From Symsagittifera roscoffensis (taxonomy: Eukaryota > Xenacoelomorpha > Acoela > Convolutidae): 64,000 nt of DNA. Below are positions 50,801 through 59,475 of the stretch, in pieces; within the stretch, counting starts at the first letter, position 1, and every line of letters starts with the position of its first letter. Position numbers and translations under genes: made by a program. The notes under the pieces were generated by a model, which saw nothing but the letters and a program-made list of their open reading frames with translations, was not told where the DNA came from and did no database searches. The stretch covers positions 43,439,829 through 43,503,828 of the forward strand of contig NC_087067.1 in the NCBI RefSeq assembly GCF_963678635.1, in the 5' to 3' direction.

Positions 50801-53800
50801 GAATTAATTATATAGGGTATTAGCTGATAGTTTGAGTAAGTAGGCATTACTAAAATATAATTTGTGTCATTTTCAAACGCCTGCAATAGTTTGCAGGTGT
50901 ATGGACATCGTTGCAATAACTGCATCACTTGACATTCCATTTCTGCAGCGTTTCGGCTCAAAAGATGTTTCGGTATAAATTTTGCCGTGAAATAATTTCG
51001 ACTTGTCTTGTGCTGAACTGATCTGACCTTTGAAAACCGTCCTCGTGCTATTTCGGCCTCAATGTTGTAGAAAATGTCAAAATGGTCGATGAACTTGAGT
51101 GAACTTTGACCCGGCGATGAAGGTTGAATGAAACTTGCCGGAGGACTTTTGGATGAAATTGGCGATGATAAAACGGGTTGGGTTTGGTTGACTAAGTCGT
51201 TTATACTGGTTGATAGGGTAGAAACTAGGCTCCACTTTTTGTCTTCTTTCGGGCTCAGTTTTTTCTTCCTTGCACCCGGGGTATTCATAGGAATAGTGTA
51301 GGGGTCAGACTCGGGTCCGATTGAAAATAAGCCCATCGAGTTGTGTGAAATGATTCGGAAAATGCAAGTCGCACCCGGCCGAAGTTTGGTGACTTCGAGT
51401 TCGGTTTTGCGGATGTTTGCTTCGCCTGCAAAATCGAACTCGCCAGTGTCTTTGTTGAATATTTCGACAGTGTAGCGAGTTATCGGATGAGCTCCCCTAA
51501 ACACAGTAGCGTGAAAAGTTTTTGAAGCTTTTAGTCGTTTTTTTACTTTTCTTTTAGTCTGATCTTTAGCCTTCTCAGTTACAAGGAAAAAAAATTGCGT
51601 TCGGATTCGAATTTTTTTTCTACAACTTGAAAATTTTCATCTGCTAATTAAATTGCTCTTGAAAAAAATGGCGGGGGATTTTTGTCAAAATTAAATTCAT
51701 AACCGAAAATTTCATCCATCCAGCTATGAAAAACTTCATCATTCATAGTGCTGATATATGCAGCCTCATTTTGGGTTTTTATTTTCTAATATATGTTACG
51801 AATATTCGTGCTCGGTTTGACTTTGATATATATATTTTTTAATTTCGCTTTTAAACCAGCGCCTTTTGACAAAATTTTGTACCGTCTCATTTTGAGCTAA
51901 AATTATAGAATGTATTTATGCAATTTGAAGAATTAAAACTTTTTGGAGGTTACAAATTGCCCATTTTTGATTATGAACGCGAGGTTAAATTTTTTCTAAG
52001 GCGCAAGCGGTCAATATTGTTTTCTTATTTTTTTTATCCGTCAAAAATTCGTGCAGTTTCAGTTCATGCCGTCAATAAATTTTAAAGTTCATGTTAAACG
52101 GCTATCGTTGACCATAGTTTCATTAATTTCAATCTCAAAACAAAATTTTCCTTGATTTAGACGAAATGCTGCCCTGTGACTTAATTTTCCAAAAGATGGG
52201 AACCTTAATTTCCCAATGGTCTTTTGTGTTGTATTTTGCACAGGTTGATTGAAGAATCATGAGTTTTGTCAAACAAAATTTGCATATTCAATTTAGTCAA
52301 TTAATGAGCAAACTTTTATTATGTAGAAATTTCGTCTAGGTTGAACGGAGTTTTAATTTCCCAAATGCAACCTTAACTTTTCTTTCGCAATTTTTTAATC
52401 TCAAAAGTAAATATCTTTTAAAATGTCAACATTTTAAAATGTCCTGAGTTTTATTGAAATTATCTTCAATTTATTATCATTTTGGGCCTTGGGAGATAAA
52501 AACAAATTTTGCCTTATTTAATCTCTTTTTTGGCATCTTCAAATCTATTTAAATCCTTTTGGTATTTGCCATTTATGGGTTGACTATACCAGTTTTGTCA
52601 TAATAATTTTGAGGAATTGATACATTAGGTGAACGTTCGATGCCAATTATTTGAAGGAAAAAAGTATTACAAATTTTGTTTCTTCTGCTTTCTTATCCAA
52701 TCATTACCAGTCGACTTAGAATCAATCTATCCTAGCACAAACGGCAATCATTTGAGAAACTTTCATTCAAATAGAATTTAAAAACAGCGACTGTCATTTT
52801 ATCAAAGATTTTGCAGAAAGAATAATGGACGTTATAAATTTGGTAATTTGGTTTTTGTGCTTTTGAAATGAAGGCTCATTTTAGTTTCTTTTTTCAATGG
52901 AGCCTTAAAATTTTTACATCTGCTCAAAAGTAAAAAAAAGAGTCAAATTTGGTCAGATTAAAAAGAGCTTATAAATTAGTCAATTTTGTCAATTTGCTAT
53001 ATTGAATCGGCGCTAAACTTTTGAACTTGACAAATAAATGCGACTCAGAAACTGTTCCAAAACGAATAAAAACAAGACTACTCGTATCAGGGCGAAGCCC
53101 TGAATGTTCCGACTGCCTTTTAAGGTCTATGGAGCAGTAATAACTTTACAAAAATAAATGTAATAAAACAAAATGAAAAGAAAAATTAGAATTTTTTTGT
53201 GAAAATCATCTCCCCACGCGCCATAAAAAGTACAAAGGGATAGATTTCGCTCCTTGTAACAAATCAATTATGGCAAATAAGCTTCTTTAAACCAATTTAG
53301 AACGATTTCTAAGACGGATTAACTCTCCGCTAACGCGTTAATAGCGCGAAAATCATCGCGCGTTAATTGTCCCAAATTGGCCAAAATGTCAATCTTCAAA
53401 CCACCATAACTTTACGAAAAACGATCACAGCTAAAATATCTTTTCAAATTTGAGCTCAAAACAACAATACGTTTCGAATGATATAAAAAAATTTCGTCAA
53501 AAATGGCTAGTTAAAAAGTCAAACTTGTCCGAAGAAAAAAAAACCCACCCCGAGCACAAATATTTCGTTACTTTCGTATCGAAAGTCGGAACAACAAGCT
53601 AAATGATCCATTTGTTTCGTTACTAGACGCACAAATGGTCATTTTTTAAATCCGAGTTGCGTGTGAGAAGAGATTGTCAAAAATAAAAATATAACCAAAC
53701 CTTCGAAAATTGCTACTTTCAGATGGCATAGAAAACCATTTCTCCAATATTGTTGAATGGATAAGTCGAAATTGGCCTGAGGCAAAAAAAAACTACCCAG

Positions 53801-56800
53801 AGCAACTAAAAATCGTTATTTTTTCCAGAAGTTTATGAACTGAACTTTTTTGTGCCATTTCACGGCTGATCATCCATTTAGCAGGGGAGAGAATATTCTC
53901 AGGACTGTTCCCCCATTATGCAGGGCTGTTCACAAGTGAACATGAGTATTTTTCTACAGACGTGGTCGTACCTGGATCTTACATGATCAGACCTGAGTGA
54001 AACATGTTCATGCCTGTCGCAGACATGATAACGACTGATGGAAAACTTGACAAATTCATATTTGTTTATACATTACTTCGTATCTTGACTAATTGGTCTT
54101 TGTTGTTAAAAATTCACTTTTTCAGATTTTGTTTGAAATGAGCTTATCCAAATTTACCTCCTCGAGTCAAATATCTTCAAATGAAGAAAATTATGTCGCA
54201 TCTACATCCCAAAAAGGAGGACGTCAGGTTAGTTTCAGGGGGTCAACGAGGATAGTCGAAAAAACTAAGAATCCCCGGTTTGAACTATAAAGCATTGAAT
54301 TGAAGCAATTCGTCACAAAATTTTTTGGCCAATAATCCTTCAATTTTCGCGAACCAGTAGCCGCAATAATTGCGAATAAATTAAAAAGATTTGATTGGTT
54401 GATACTGATGATCTCATTGAATAAATTAATAACAAATGTGAGACTACTTTTTAACGCATGATTTTTGCAAAAATTGATTGGAACATAAAAATCTTTAAAT
54501 TTTCGCAAACCAGTAGCCACAATAATTGCGAACAAATTAAAAAGATTTGATTGGTTGATACTATTAATCTCATTGAATAAATTAACAACAAATATGCGAC
54601 TACTTTTCAACGCATGATTTTTGTCTAATTTTATTTGTTAAGCATTTATTTAAAGTGATGAAGTTTTGACTAACAATTAGTTTTATGTTGACAGGAAACA
54701 GAGAAAACTATCCACACGCCCCGCTACCAACGACTCCCTGCTGGCAATTAAAGAAAGATGCATCTAACCACTACAGTAAATTTTCAACAAAAAACTTCAC
54801 CGATGTCAGAAAAAATCTGAAAAAAAAACTAAAAATTTGAAGTAAAGTGTCACATTATCAAGCTGAGTTTATGATGTTGTTACAATTTAACCATTTCTTT
54901 AATTATCTTATAATACTGAAGATACCGATTTGAGCATATTCGGTTCAGACATGGTCATGTATCCTGCAGATGTGAGCATGTTTAGTTCAGGTATGATAAT
55001 GTATCCTGCAGGTGTGAGCATGTTTACTTCAGGTATGATCATGTATCCTGCAGGTGTGAGCATGTTTAGTTCAGGTATGATCATGTATTCTGCAGGTGTG
55101 AGCATGCTCAGTTCAGGCATGATCATGCATGCTGCAGGTGTGAGCATATCTTCAGTTAGCACACCTGATGCAGGTCTGATGCAGGTATGTGCATGCCGAA
55201 TATAGACATGCTGCACATCTGTTACAGACATGAATTTTGCATGATTTTACAATGATCAGATATGATTATGGCCAAAAAGTTCGGTACGGGAAGAGATTGT
55301 CAAAAATAAAAATATAACCAAACCTTCGAAAACTGCTCCTTTCAGATGGCATAGAAAATCATTTCTCCAATATTGTTGAATGGATAAGTCGAAATTGGCC
55401 TGAGGCAAAAAAAAACTACCCAGAGCAACTAAAAATCGTTATTTTTTCCAGAAGTTTAATTAGCAAATTTTTTAGACATCTGTCAACAACTACAATGCGG
55501 AGAGAGAAAATGACCAATCTTGGAAGCTACTTTACCCGAAAACAGCCCACACTGTTTTCATGCTGGAAATTTTCAATGTGATTTTGTCTAATCTGGGCTG
55601 CATCGGGAACGTTTTTGTGATGGTTATCATATCAAAATGGAAAAATATCTCATCTGGTGCTGCGTTCATGTTCAGTTTAGCTCTCTGCGATTTTCAGAGC
55701 TCGTTCTTTGATGGAATCATCGACCAGCTTCTGCCTCTTGCAGGATTTAGGGATCTCTTTAACTATATGCCCCCTTTTGAAAGAGAGGGGAGATTCGTTA
55801 GGTTTAAAATTACCATCTGCTTAATCGTTGATATATTTCTTAATAGGGGGATACTCGTTACTAGATATCCGAGGGGGGATATAGCTAAAGAGATTCGGAT
55901 TTAGTTTGAAACTGGTAAATGGGACAATGTGCGCCGCTTACACTTTCGTATCAAACCTTACAAGTGTTGTGTCATTTTTCATGACCGCCTTGTTCAGTCT
56001 CGACAAATGTTTGGCCACTGTGTTTCCTTTCAAATATCGAGAAATCGGAAAACCCAAAAGTTGCTTCATTGCCACGATAACTGTGTATGTTTTCATCGCT
56101 CTGGTAAATATTCCTGTTCTGCTGGTATTTGATTTGGATGAAGAAAAAAGCCAATGCCGAGTATCGAATTTTCGAATCATCAGTCAATCTTTCTTCGAAA
56201 TTCAAATGCCGATCACGATCATTGTTGTATCATTAATGCCAATATTTATAGTACTATTATGCACGCTTGCTACAGCAGTCAAACTCCATATTGAGCAGCG
56301 CAAAAGAGCCACTCGCGGGCATAGCGGCCCGGAAAACAGTTCACCGAGAGACCGACTTGACGCCGAGATAACAAAACAAACGATGGCTGTTTGTATTGTG
56401 TTCTGTGTTTTGAGCATCACGACTTTAGTTATGTTTAAAATCAACTTCGATTCCGAGATAAATTCCGCCAATGATGAAGCTATATTCAACCTACGCGACA
56501 GAATCAATTCAATCTTTTTGTCAATGGTTTATGCGAGCAATTTTTATTTATATCTAATATTTGGTAAGAAATTCAGAGCGGATTTCAAACTTCTATTCAT
56601 GAAATGCGAAAACCAATAACGTCGACAGCGAGCGAAAAAATAAGAGACCAAATTAAGACATAAGAAAAATGCAAAATGCAGTCACTATTTCAGACGTGGA
56701 TTGAAGATAGCGTTGTGAAATGAGATCTCGAACGTTATATAAAATCCTAATTAGTTTATAGCAAAATCATCCATAAAAATATCAATAAATGTTGCAATCT

Positions 56801-57888
56801 CGTTTTTGGTTGAGCTGACAATAGTCAAGTTTTGTTTTTTACATCAATTTCTTGCTCTAACTACTGGTTTTATAAGGCACAAAGTTTCAAACTTTCCAAA
56901 AGATTCTCAAAAATAGCATTTTTGTTAGCACCAGGGGCGGATTTAGGGGGGGAGGGGGGCGGGGGGGATTTCGGACGCTCGGTGAACTGTTTTCCGGGCC
57001 GCTATGCCCGCGAGTGGCTCTTTTGCGCTGCTTTGATACTTTTTCAGAAACCCATTTTTGGCCGACCGACCCTAAAATTTTTCTTTCCAAAGGCGCCTTG
57101 GGCGCCAATATATACTAACTTTGAGGGGGAGCGCGCGCCAAAAAAAGCGCGATTTTTTTGTCAAAGTTTTTCAAAAAGTGCCCAAAAACGGCTTTTTTTA
57201 CTGTTTTTTCAAAAATTTGCCTGCGGCACAGAAAATTTTGCCAAAATAGGGGCGAAACAGTGCTTTGGGAGAACTCGAAAAATCAATTTGGTCGACCTAA
57301 AAAAAAAAGGTCGTCAAAATTTTCGTTTTTTTTTTTGAAAATCCGCCCCCCCCTCAAGAAAATCCTAGATCCGCCCCTGGTTAGCACTATTACAAAAAGT
57401 TAGCCTGCAGCTCAGAAATCTTCGGTGCGATTGGGTCTTTATCAGGGGCGAATCTAGGACTTTCTCGGGGGGGGGATTTTTTTTGGTCGACCAAATTGAT
57501 TTTCCGATCTCTCCCAAAGCACTACAAAAACCCTGAAAAATGGATATCAAAATGGGATATCTCAAAATAGTACAAAGGGGGACCCTTTGGGTCGGCAGGG
57601 GGTCGAATCCCTGAAAAAAAACGTCCAAATCAGCCGTGAAAAAAAAACGGACAAAAGTTGAGAGTCGACAAAAAAAGACCGAGTTTTTGAAAAATGATAA
57701 ACTTACGAAAAGTTTGCCAACCTGAAGTTGGGTTGTTTCCAGGAGACGATGACGGACGCCTTCGTTTTCAACCTCACTTCCGCCTTGCCAGGAGGTCCTG
57801 GGTAGTTCCGGTCCACATGGCCATAATGACCCCCCAAACTTGGGTCCCGGCTGCGGGTCAAAGTATTCCATTGGGGCTTTTTCTCAAC
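44571..57888 (-). CDS. FN3-Ser/Thr kinase gene, Kalirin/TRIO-like (3' part, five exons)
   Basis: Exons 57722-57888, 50663-51496, 49589-49698, 46278-46417 and 44571-44858 join in one frame (1539 nt, 512 residues, stop included). The phases match at every junction. Residues about 30-125 form an FN3 domain (PGPPGK...VSW...GAHPITRY). A Ser/Pro linker follows, then a kinase domain from about 199: glycine loop ARGRFSKV, lysine in FTAKF (228), HLDLKPEN with catalytic Asp 321, CDFG (339-341), PPEIL, SDVW (376-379), and LSGLSPFL. Key catalytic residues are all present, so activity is likely. The tail LDTERLQNFVTRRK (473-486) and the kinase-last order point to Kalirin/TRIO RhoGEF kinases. Obscurin/SPEG/UNC-89 kinases are the alternative. 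In these families FN3/Ig-kinase modules sit at the C-terminus of very large cytoskeletal signalling proteins. The GEF/Ig part is not in the window and would lie to the right. Confidence 0.8.
45030..45092 (-). repeat. tRNA-derived remnant 3
   Basis: In a kinase intron. The minus strand reads GAGCGGTGGTGAAGTGGTTA (A-box-like) and AAGATCGAGGCTCACC (B-box-like) at tRNA-like spacing. Too eroded for a tRNA gene. Confidence 0.35.
45415..45621. repeat. Foldback element, ~95-bp arms
   Basis: Left arm 45415-45510 and right arm 45528-45621 are reverse complements with only a few mismatches and one-base indels, around a loop of about 17 bases. The arms carry 'gaaataaaactattatt' and 'agaaagatttcat'. It lies in the last kinase intron, so the pre-mRNA would contain a long near-perfect hairpin. 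Likely a foldback MITE. Confidence 0.8.
46278..46417 (-). CDS. Kinase gene exon (alpha-E/F to G region)
   Basis: Acceptor CCCCTGTAG (to 46418). It reads VSCASDVWCLGCVGY and LLSGLSPFLDQDD, with the conserved SDVW Asp, and ends GTC ACC TTC AGC AAG | GCAAGT. This is a consensus GC donor; the splice is phase 0, matching the next exon. Confidence 0.85.
46708..46732. repeat. Poly(C) run
   Basis: An almost pure C tract on the plus strand, interrupted once by A. A likely length-variable and assembly-sensitive site. Confidence 0.8.
46985..47526 (-). mobile_element. Helentron-like element, copy B
   Basis: Full-length (542 bp) family member in kinase intron 3. Hairpin TCAGGGCGAAGCCCTGA at 47000-47016, with 'tgttccgac' just inside it; right end 'gtatcgaaagtcggaaca'. 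About 90% similar to copy E by eye. Confidence 0.65.
48447..48750 (-). mobile_element. Helentron-like element, copy C (diverged, partial)
   Basis: The left end 'aaaactgctcgtatcgg' and 'tccgactgccctttaa' are retained, but the hairpin is altered to CGGAAAAAAGCTTTCCG. Inner landmarks such as 'caatttggaacaatttt' remain. The right end is not identifiable. Confidence 0.45.
49001..49515 (-). mobile_element. Helentron-like element, copy D (diverged)
   Basis: Left end 'aacaagactgctcctatcat', inner 'tttggaacgatttctaagac', and a right end near 'gagcacaaatgttccgtc'. The hairpin is broken by substitutions. It ends about 70 bp from the DFG exon of the kinase gene. Confidence 0.55.
49589..49698 (-). CDS. 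Kinase gene exon (DFG to APE)
   Basis: Acceptor GTTTCAG (to 49699). The exon reads LVICDFGESVS ... GNFEFKPPEILCKK and ends AAAAAAG|GC at 49589, a GC donor. The nearby GT (CAG|GTTC at 49585) leaves the wrong phase for the next exon. Confidence 0.85.
50155..50255. repeat. Short tandem duplication (~50 bp)
   Basis: 'cgtcccaattactcgcattg' occurs at about 50165 and 50221, followed each time by 'gatattata' and an A run. Confidence 0.7.
50663..51496 (-). CDS. Kinase gene exon (FN3 second half, linker, kinase N-lobe)
   Basis: Acceptor TGTTTAG (51497-51503), donor CG|GTGAGT at 50662. It carries the second half of FN3, about 70 residues of Ser/Pro-rich linker (SSPISSKSPPASF), the kinase N-lobe and the catalytic loop HLDLKPENIII. 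The exon ends two bases into an Arg codon completed by the next exon. Confidence 0.9.
51504..53070. other. Intron sequence, nothing recognised
   Basis: Part of the 6.2-kb kinase intron. AT-rich; no exon, repeat or element recognised on either strand. Confidence 0.5.
53071..53593 (-). mobile_element. Helentron-like element, copy E
   Basis: Full-length (523 bp). Hairpin TCAGGGCGAAGCCCTGA at 53087-53103, left 'aacaagactactcgtatc', right 'gtatcgaaagtcggaaca'. Same orientation as copies A-D. Confidence 0.65.
53668..53836 (+). repeat. 170-bp direct duplication, copy 1
   Basis: From 'aagagattgtcaaaaataaa' to 'ttccagaagttta', nearly identical to 55291-55461. The second copy abuts the GPCR exon's acceptor. 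Confidence 0.85.
54138..54227 (+). CDS. Candidate first coding exon of the GPCR gene
   Basis: ATG at 54138 opens 30 codons, Ser/Thr/Gln-rich (MSLSKFTSSSQISSNEENY...), ending in phase 0 at CAG|GTTAGT (54228). The GPCR exon's acceptor at 55475 is also phase 0, so joining them gives an extracellular N-terminus of about 58 residues before TM1. A different acceptor at about 54695 would instead give a 48-codon product ending at TAA. No transcript evidence. Confidence 0.35.
54340..54625. repeat. Tandem duplication, ~156-bp unit
   Basis: 'aattttcgcgaaccagtagcc' region (54342) and its copy (54497) both continue with 'aaaaagatttgattggttga' and 'aacgcatgatttttg'. The 128-codon minus-strand open frame across it is a by-product of the duplication. 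Confidence 0.85.
54931..55155. repeat. 42-bp minisatellite, ~5.3 copies
   Basis: The unit contains 'tgtgagcatgtttagttcag' and 'gtatgatcatgtatcctgca'; spacing of 'tgtgagca' is exactly 42 bp (54971, 55013, ...). Because 42 is a multiple of 3, both strands stay open with a 14-residue period. Unordered related phrases extend both sides (about 53935-54040 and 55160-55270). Confidence 0.9.
55291..55461 (+). repeat. 170-bp direct duplication, copy 2
   Basis: Copy of 53668-53836; ends 14 bp before the GPCR exon. Confidence 0.85.
55476..56619 (+). pseudogene. Class A (rhodopsin-type) GPCR gene interrupted by a MITE
   Basis: The exon follows acceptor 'AAATTTTTTAG' (to 55475). TM1 has the conserved GN (LGCIGNVFVMVII), TM2 the LAxxD form (FSLALCDF), TM3 begins after Cys (GTMCAAYTF) and ends LDKC in place of D/ERY. 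ECL2 carries the partner Cys (SQCRVS). TM5 and TM6 flank a basic ICL3 (EQRKRATRGHSG). TM7 ends NFYLY in place of NPxxY, followed by a short basic tail and TAA at 56617-56619. A 146-bp MITE (55751-55896) sits between TM2 and TM3 and shifts the frame; without it and one target copy the two halves join exactly in frame (GF|S|LKLVNG). Otherwise undamaged, so the loss is recent or the allele polymorphic. It is nested in, and opposite to, a kinase-gene intron. Ligand unknown; peptide-receptor-like. Confidence 0.85.
55751..55896. mobile_element. 146-bp MITE with 8-bp target duplication, in GPCR gene
   Basis: Terminal inverted repeats: left GGATCTCTTTAACTATATG followed by a C run, right (reverse complement) GAATCTCTTTAGCTATAT followed by a C run. 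Flanked by GGATTTAG at 55743-55750 and again at 55897-55904. An 8-bp duplication fits hAT (or P) transposases. The ends do not match the CAGGGGCGG family at 56932. Three paralogous pseudogenes at 17.6, 19.4 and 21.2 kb show GGAATTAG, uninterrupted, at this site. Confidence 0.9.
56784..56789 (+). terminator. Poly(A) signal of the GPCR gene
   Basis: AATAAA, 165 bases after the GPCR stop codon. Confidence 0.5.
56932..57379. mobile_element. hAT-type MITE (448 bp) carrying a GPCR fragment
   Basis: Ends CAGGGGCGGATTTAGG and CCTAGATCCGCCCCTG form the inverted repeat, flanked by a perfect 8-bp target duplication GTTAGCAC (56924-56931, 57380-57387). Bases 56978-57031 are an exact reverse complement of 56295-56348 in the GPCR gene (54 of 54). 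The rest is G/C-richer than its surroundings with A/T runs. Relatives, decayed, occur at 39.7, 41.7 and 57.4 kb and within the 2.6-kb satellite. Confidence 0.9.
57443..57620. mobile_element. Second hAT-type MITE end, inverted
   Basis: Starts CAGGGGCGAATCTAGG and continues with the right-end interior of the 56932 element in reverse ('ggtcgaccaaattgatttt', 'tctcccaaagcact'). The other end may be near 'gtcgaatccctg' (57616) but no target duplication is visible. A solo right end of the family is at about 58715-58735 ('aaaatcttagatccgcccct'). Confidence 0.55.
57722..57888 (-). CDS. Kinase gene exon (FN3 first half)
   Basis: Acceptor 'CATTTTTTCTAG' ends at 57889 and donor CAG|GTTGGC at 57721. It reads 55 codons plus two bases, opening in phase 0. 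The end PGPPGKAEVRLKTK...IVSWKQPNF is the A-to-C strand region of an FN3 domain, and the next exon supplies its other half. Upstream exons were not found before the retroelement at 58.9 kb. Confidence 0.8.
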
Positions 57889-58905
57889 CTAGAAAAAATG
57901 CATAGTTAAGAATTAAATAATTAGATCTGATATACAATTTCAATTATCAAAATTCAAAACCAGGAAGTTTAAGTTAGCAATCAAAGAAATTAAGAGGCTA
58001 AACTGTGCACTGGATAGGCGCACACTTTTGTGTCTGTATGTTCCTGGATTCCAGAGACAAATCTTTAAACCTGTTCCAAAATGTAAGTGAATTTCGTAAA
58101 TTTTGTCGGCATTTCTTTTTTGGATTCCGCAATAAGCAAATATAGCTAGTGGTTCTAGATTCCGCAACTGTGAGTGGATTCCGCAAAATGTAAGTGGAAT
58201 CCAAAAAATGTAACGGGAATCCGCAAAACTTGTAAGCGGAATCCGCAAACTGTAAGTGGATTCCGCAATTTCGTTTATTGAAACTTTCCTAGTAAATTTT
58301 ACCGATTCCCGATAATTTTTTTAAAAAAAAGATTTCAGAAATCGTCCTTTTTGATAACGAGACGTGAACAATAAACGATAATGAGATCCCTGTAAATCTC
58401 AAGAGAACTAAAATAAAATATTAAAAGTAGTCACGCAAAAATAGTGGCTCAAAACTCTCCTTGAAACCAAAACGAAATCAAGCTCAACTTGACTGCCTCA
58501 AATGATTAATTCAAAAGGGTATCGGATAGAAGCTGATAACCAAACGTGCAAAAAAACTCCTGAAAAAATTTGCAGTTTTTAATTTTTATGGACATTTAAA
58601 TTTGCGTTTTACCCTTTTGCTAAATTCACAGATCATTTAAAATATTTAATGTTGTCTAGAATACATGGTCAAAATTTTGGATAGCCTTTTGAAAATCTGC
58701 CAATCCGCCCTCGAGAAAATCTTAGATCCGCCCCTTCATACATCTAAGAAGCTCATAGGTTCCTATTTTTATGATTTCTCTGTGTTTTTTATACTTCTAA
58801 AACATTGTATTCTAGATAAAAATTAATTTTGTTGTATGATCTGTAAGTCGAGCAAAAGGATACAACGCTAATTCAAAAGCCCATATTTTTTCAAACTGAG
58901 AAAAA
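57889..58905. other. Upstream intron of the kinase gene (presumed)
   Basis: No further kinase-gene exon recognised. Contains a tandem repeat at 58158-58271 and a solo hAT MITE end at about 58715-58735. Confidence 0.4.
58158..58271. repeat. Tandem ~22-bp repeat built on GTAAGTGGAATCCGCAAA
   Basis: About five imperfect units, 'gtaagtggattccgcaa' and variants, with earlier single traces at about 58083 and 58121. Each unit on the plus strand contains a donor-like GTAAGT/GTGAGT. Confidence 0.8.
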
Positions 58906-59450
58906 TGTTTGGTTAGTTTTTGCAAGTTTGGCTATGAATTTTTATCCGACAGCTTTCTGAGTTAGGACCGAGTTGGTTAACTCATAGAGTAATTTCGGAT
59001 AGGGTACACCGTCTGCTCGTCACGCTATCTTATTTTCGGCCGGATAGATTCGTGCAACTTCTTAGTCTAATACCGATCCTAATCTTACTCTTATACTATC
59101 TAGTCTCAGGTTGTTTAACTAGTCTCTGCTAGGCTCAATAGATCTAGGGTATACTGGTTTATTGCGGTTGCTGAAGTGCTCGGGAGAGTCCAACTAATTT
59201 CTAAGTTAAATTCAAATCTCTCTGGTGCTGAAATTACAAGTAACTTCAGCACTTACAAATAAGTGGGTTGTTAGTTAGATGGATCATGATTGGTTAATAT
59301 TAAATACTTTACATTGGTAAAATATCTAAATTATCCAATCATAAAATGTAGTTTAGATCAGGTTCCACCCATCCGGGTTTTACAGAGTTTTTTAGAATAG
59401 TTCTTCTGCAATTCGAAGGATGGATGATGGACGTTGGTGTTTGGCGAACA
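58906..59450 (-). repeat. Possible LTR (3') of the retroelement
   Basis: Plus strand begins TGTTTGG and ends GCGAACA (minus start TGTTCGCC). It is followed by a pyrimidine run at 59451-59475 that reads AAAAAGGAAACAGAAGAAAT as a polypurine tract on the minus strand. An AATAAA on the minus strand lies at about 59157-59162. The matching 5' LTR would be outside the window, so the boundaries are a guess. Confidence 0.3.
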
Positions 59451-59475
59451 TCTTATTTCTTCTGTTTCCTTTTTG

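Noticed and set aside
54224-54610. 128-codon minus-strand open frame
   Set aside because: It spans the 156-bp tandem duplication and repeats itself; no motif.
57365-57871. 168-codon minus-strand open frame over the FN3 exon
   Set aside because: Wrong frame for the FN3 exon; the true reading is one frame over and is bounded by splice sites at 57888 and 57722.
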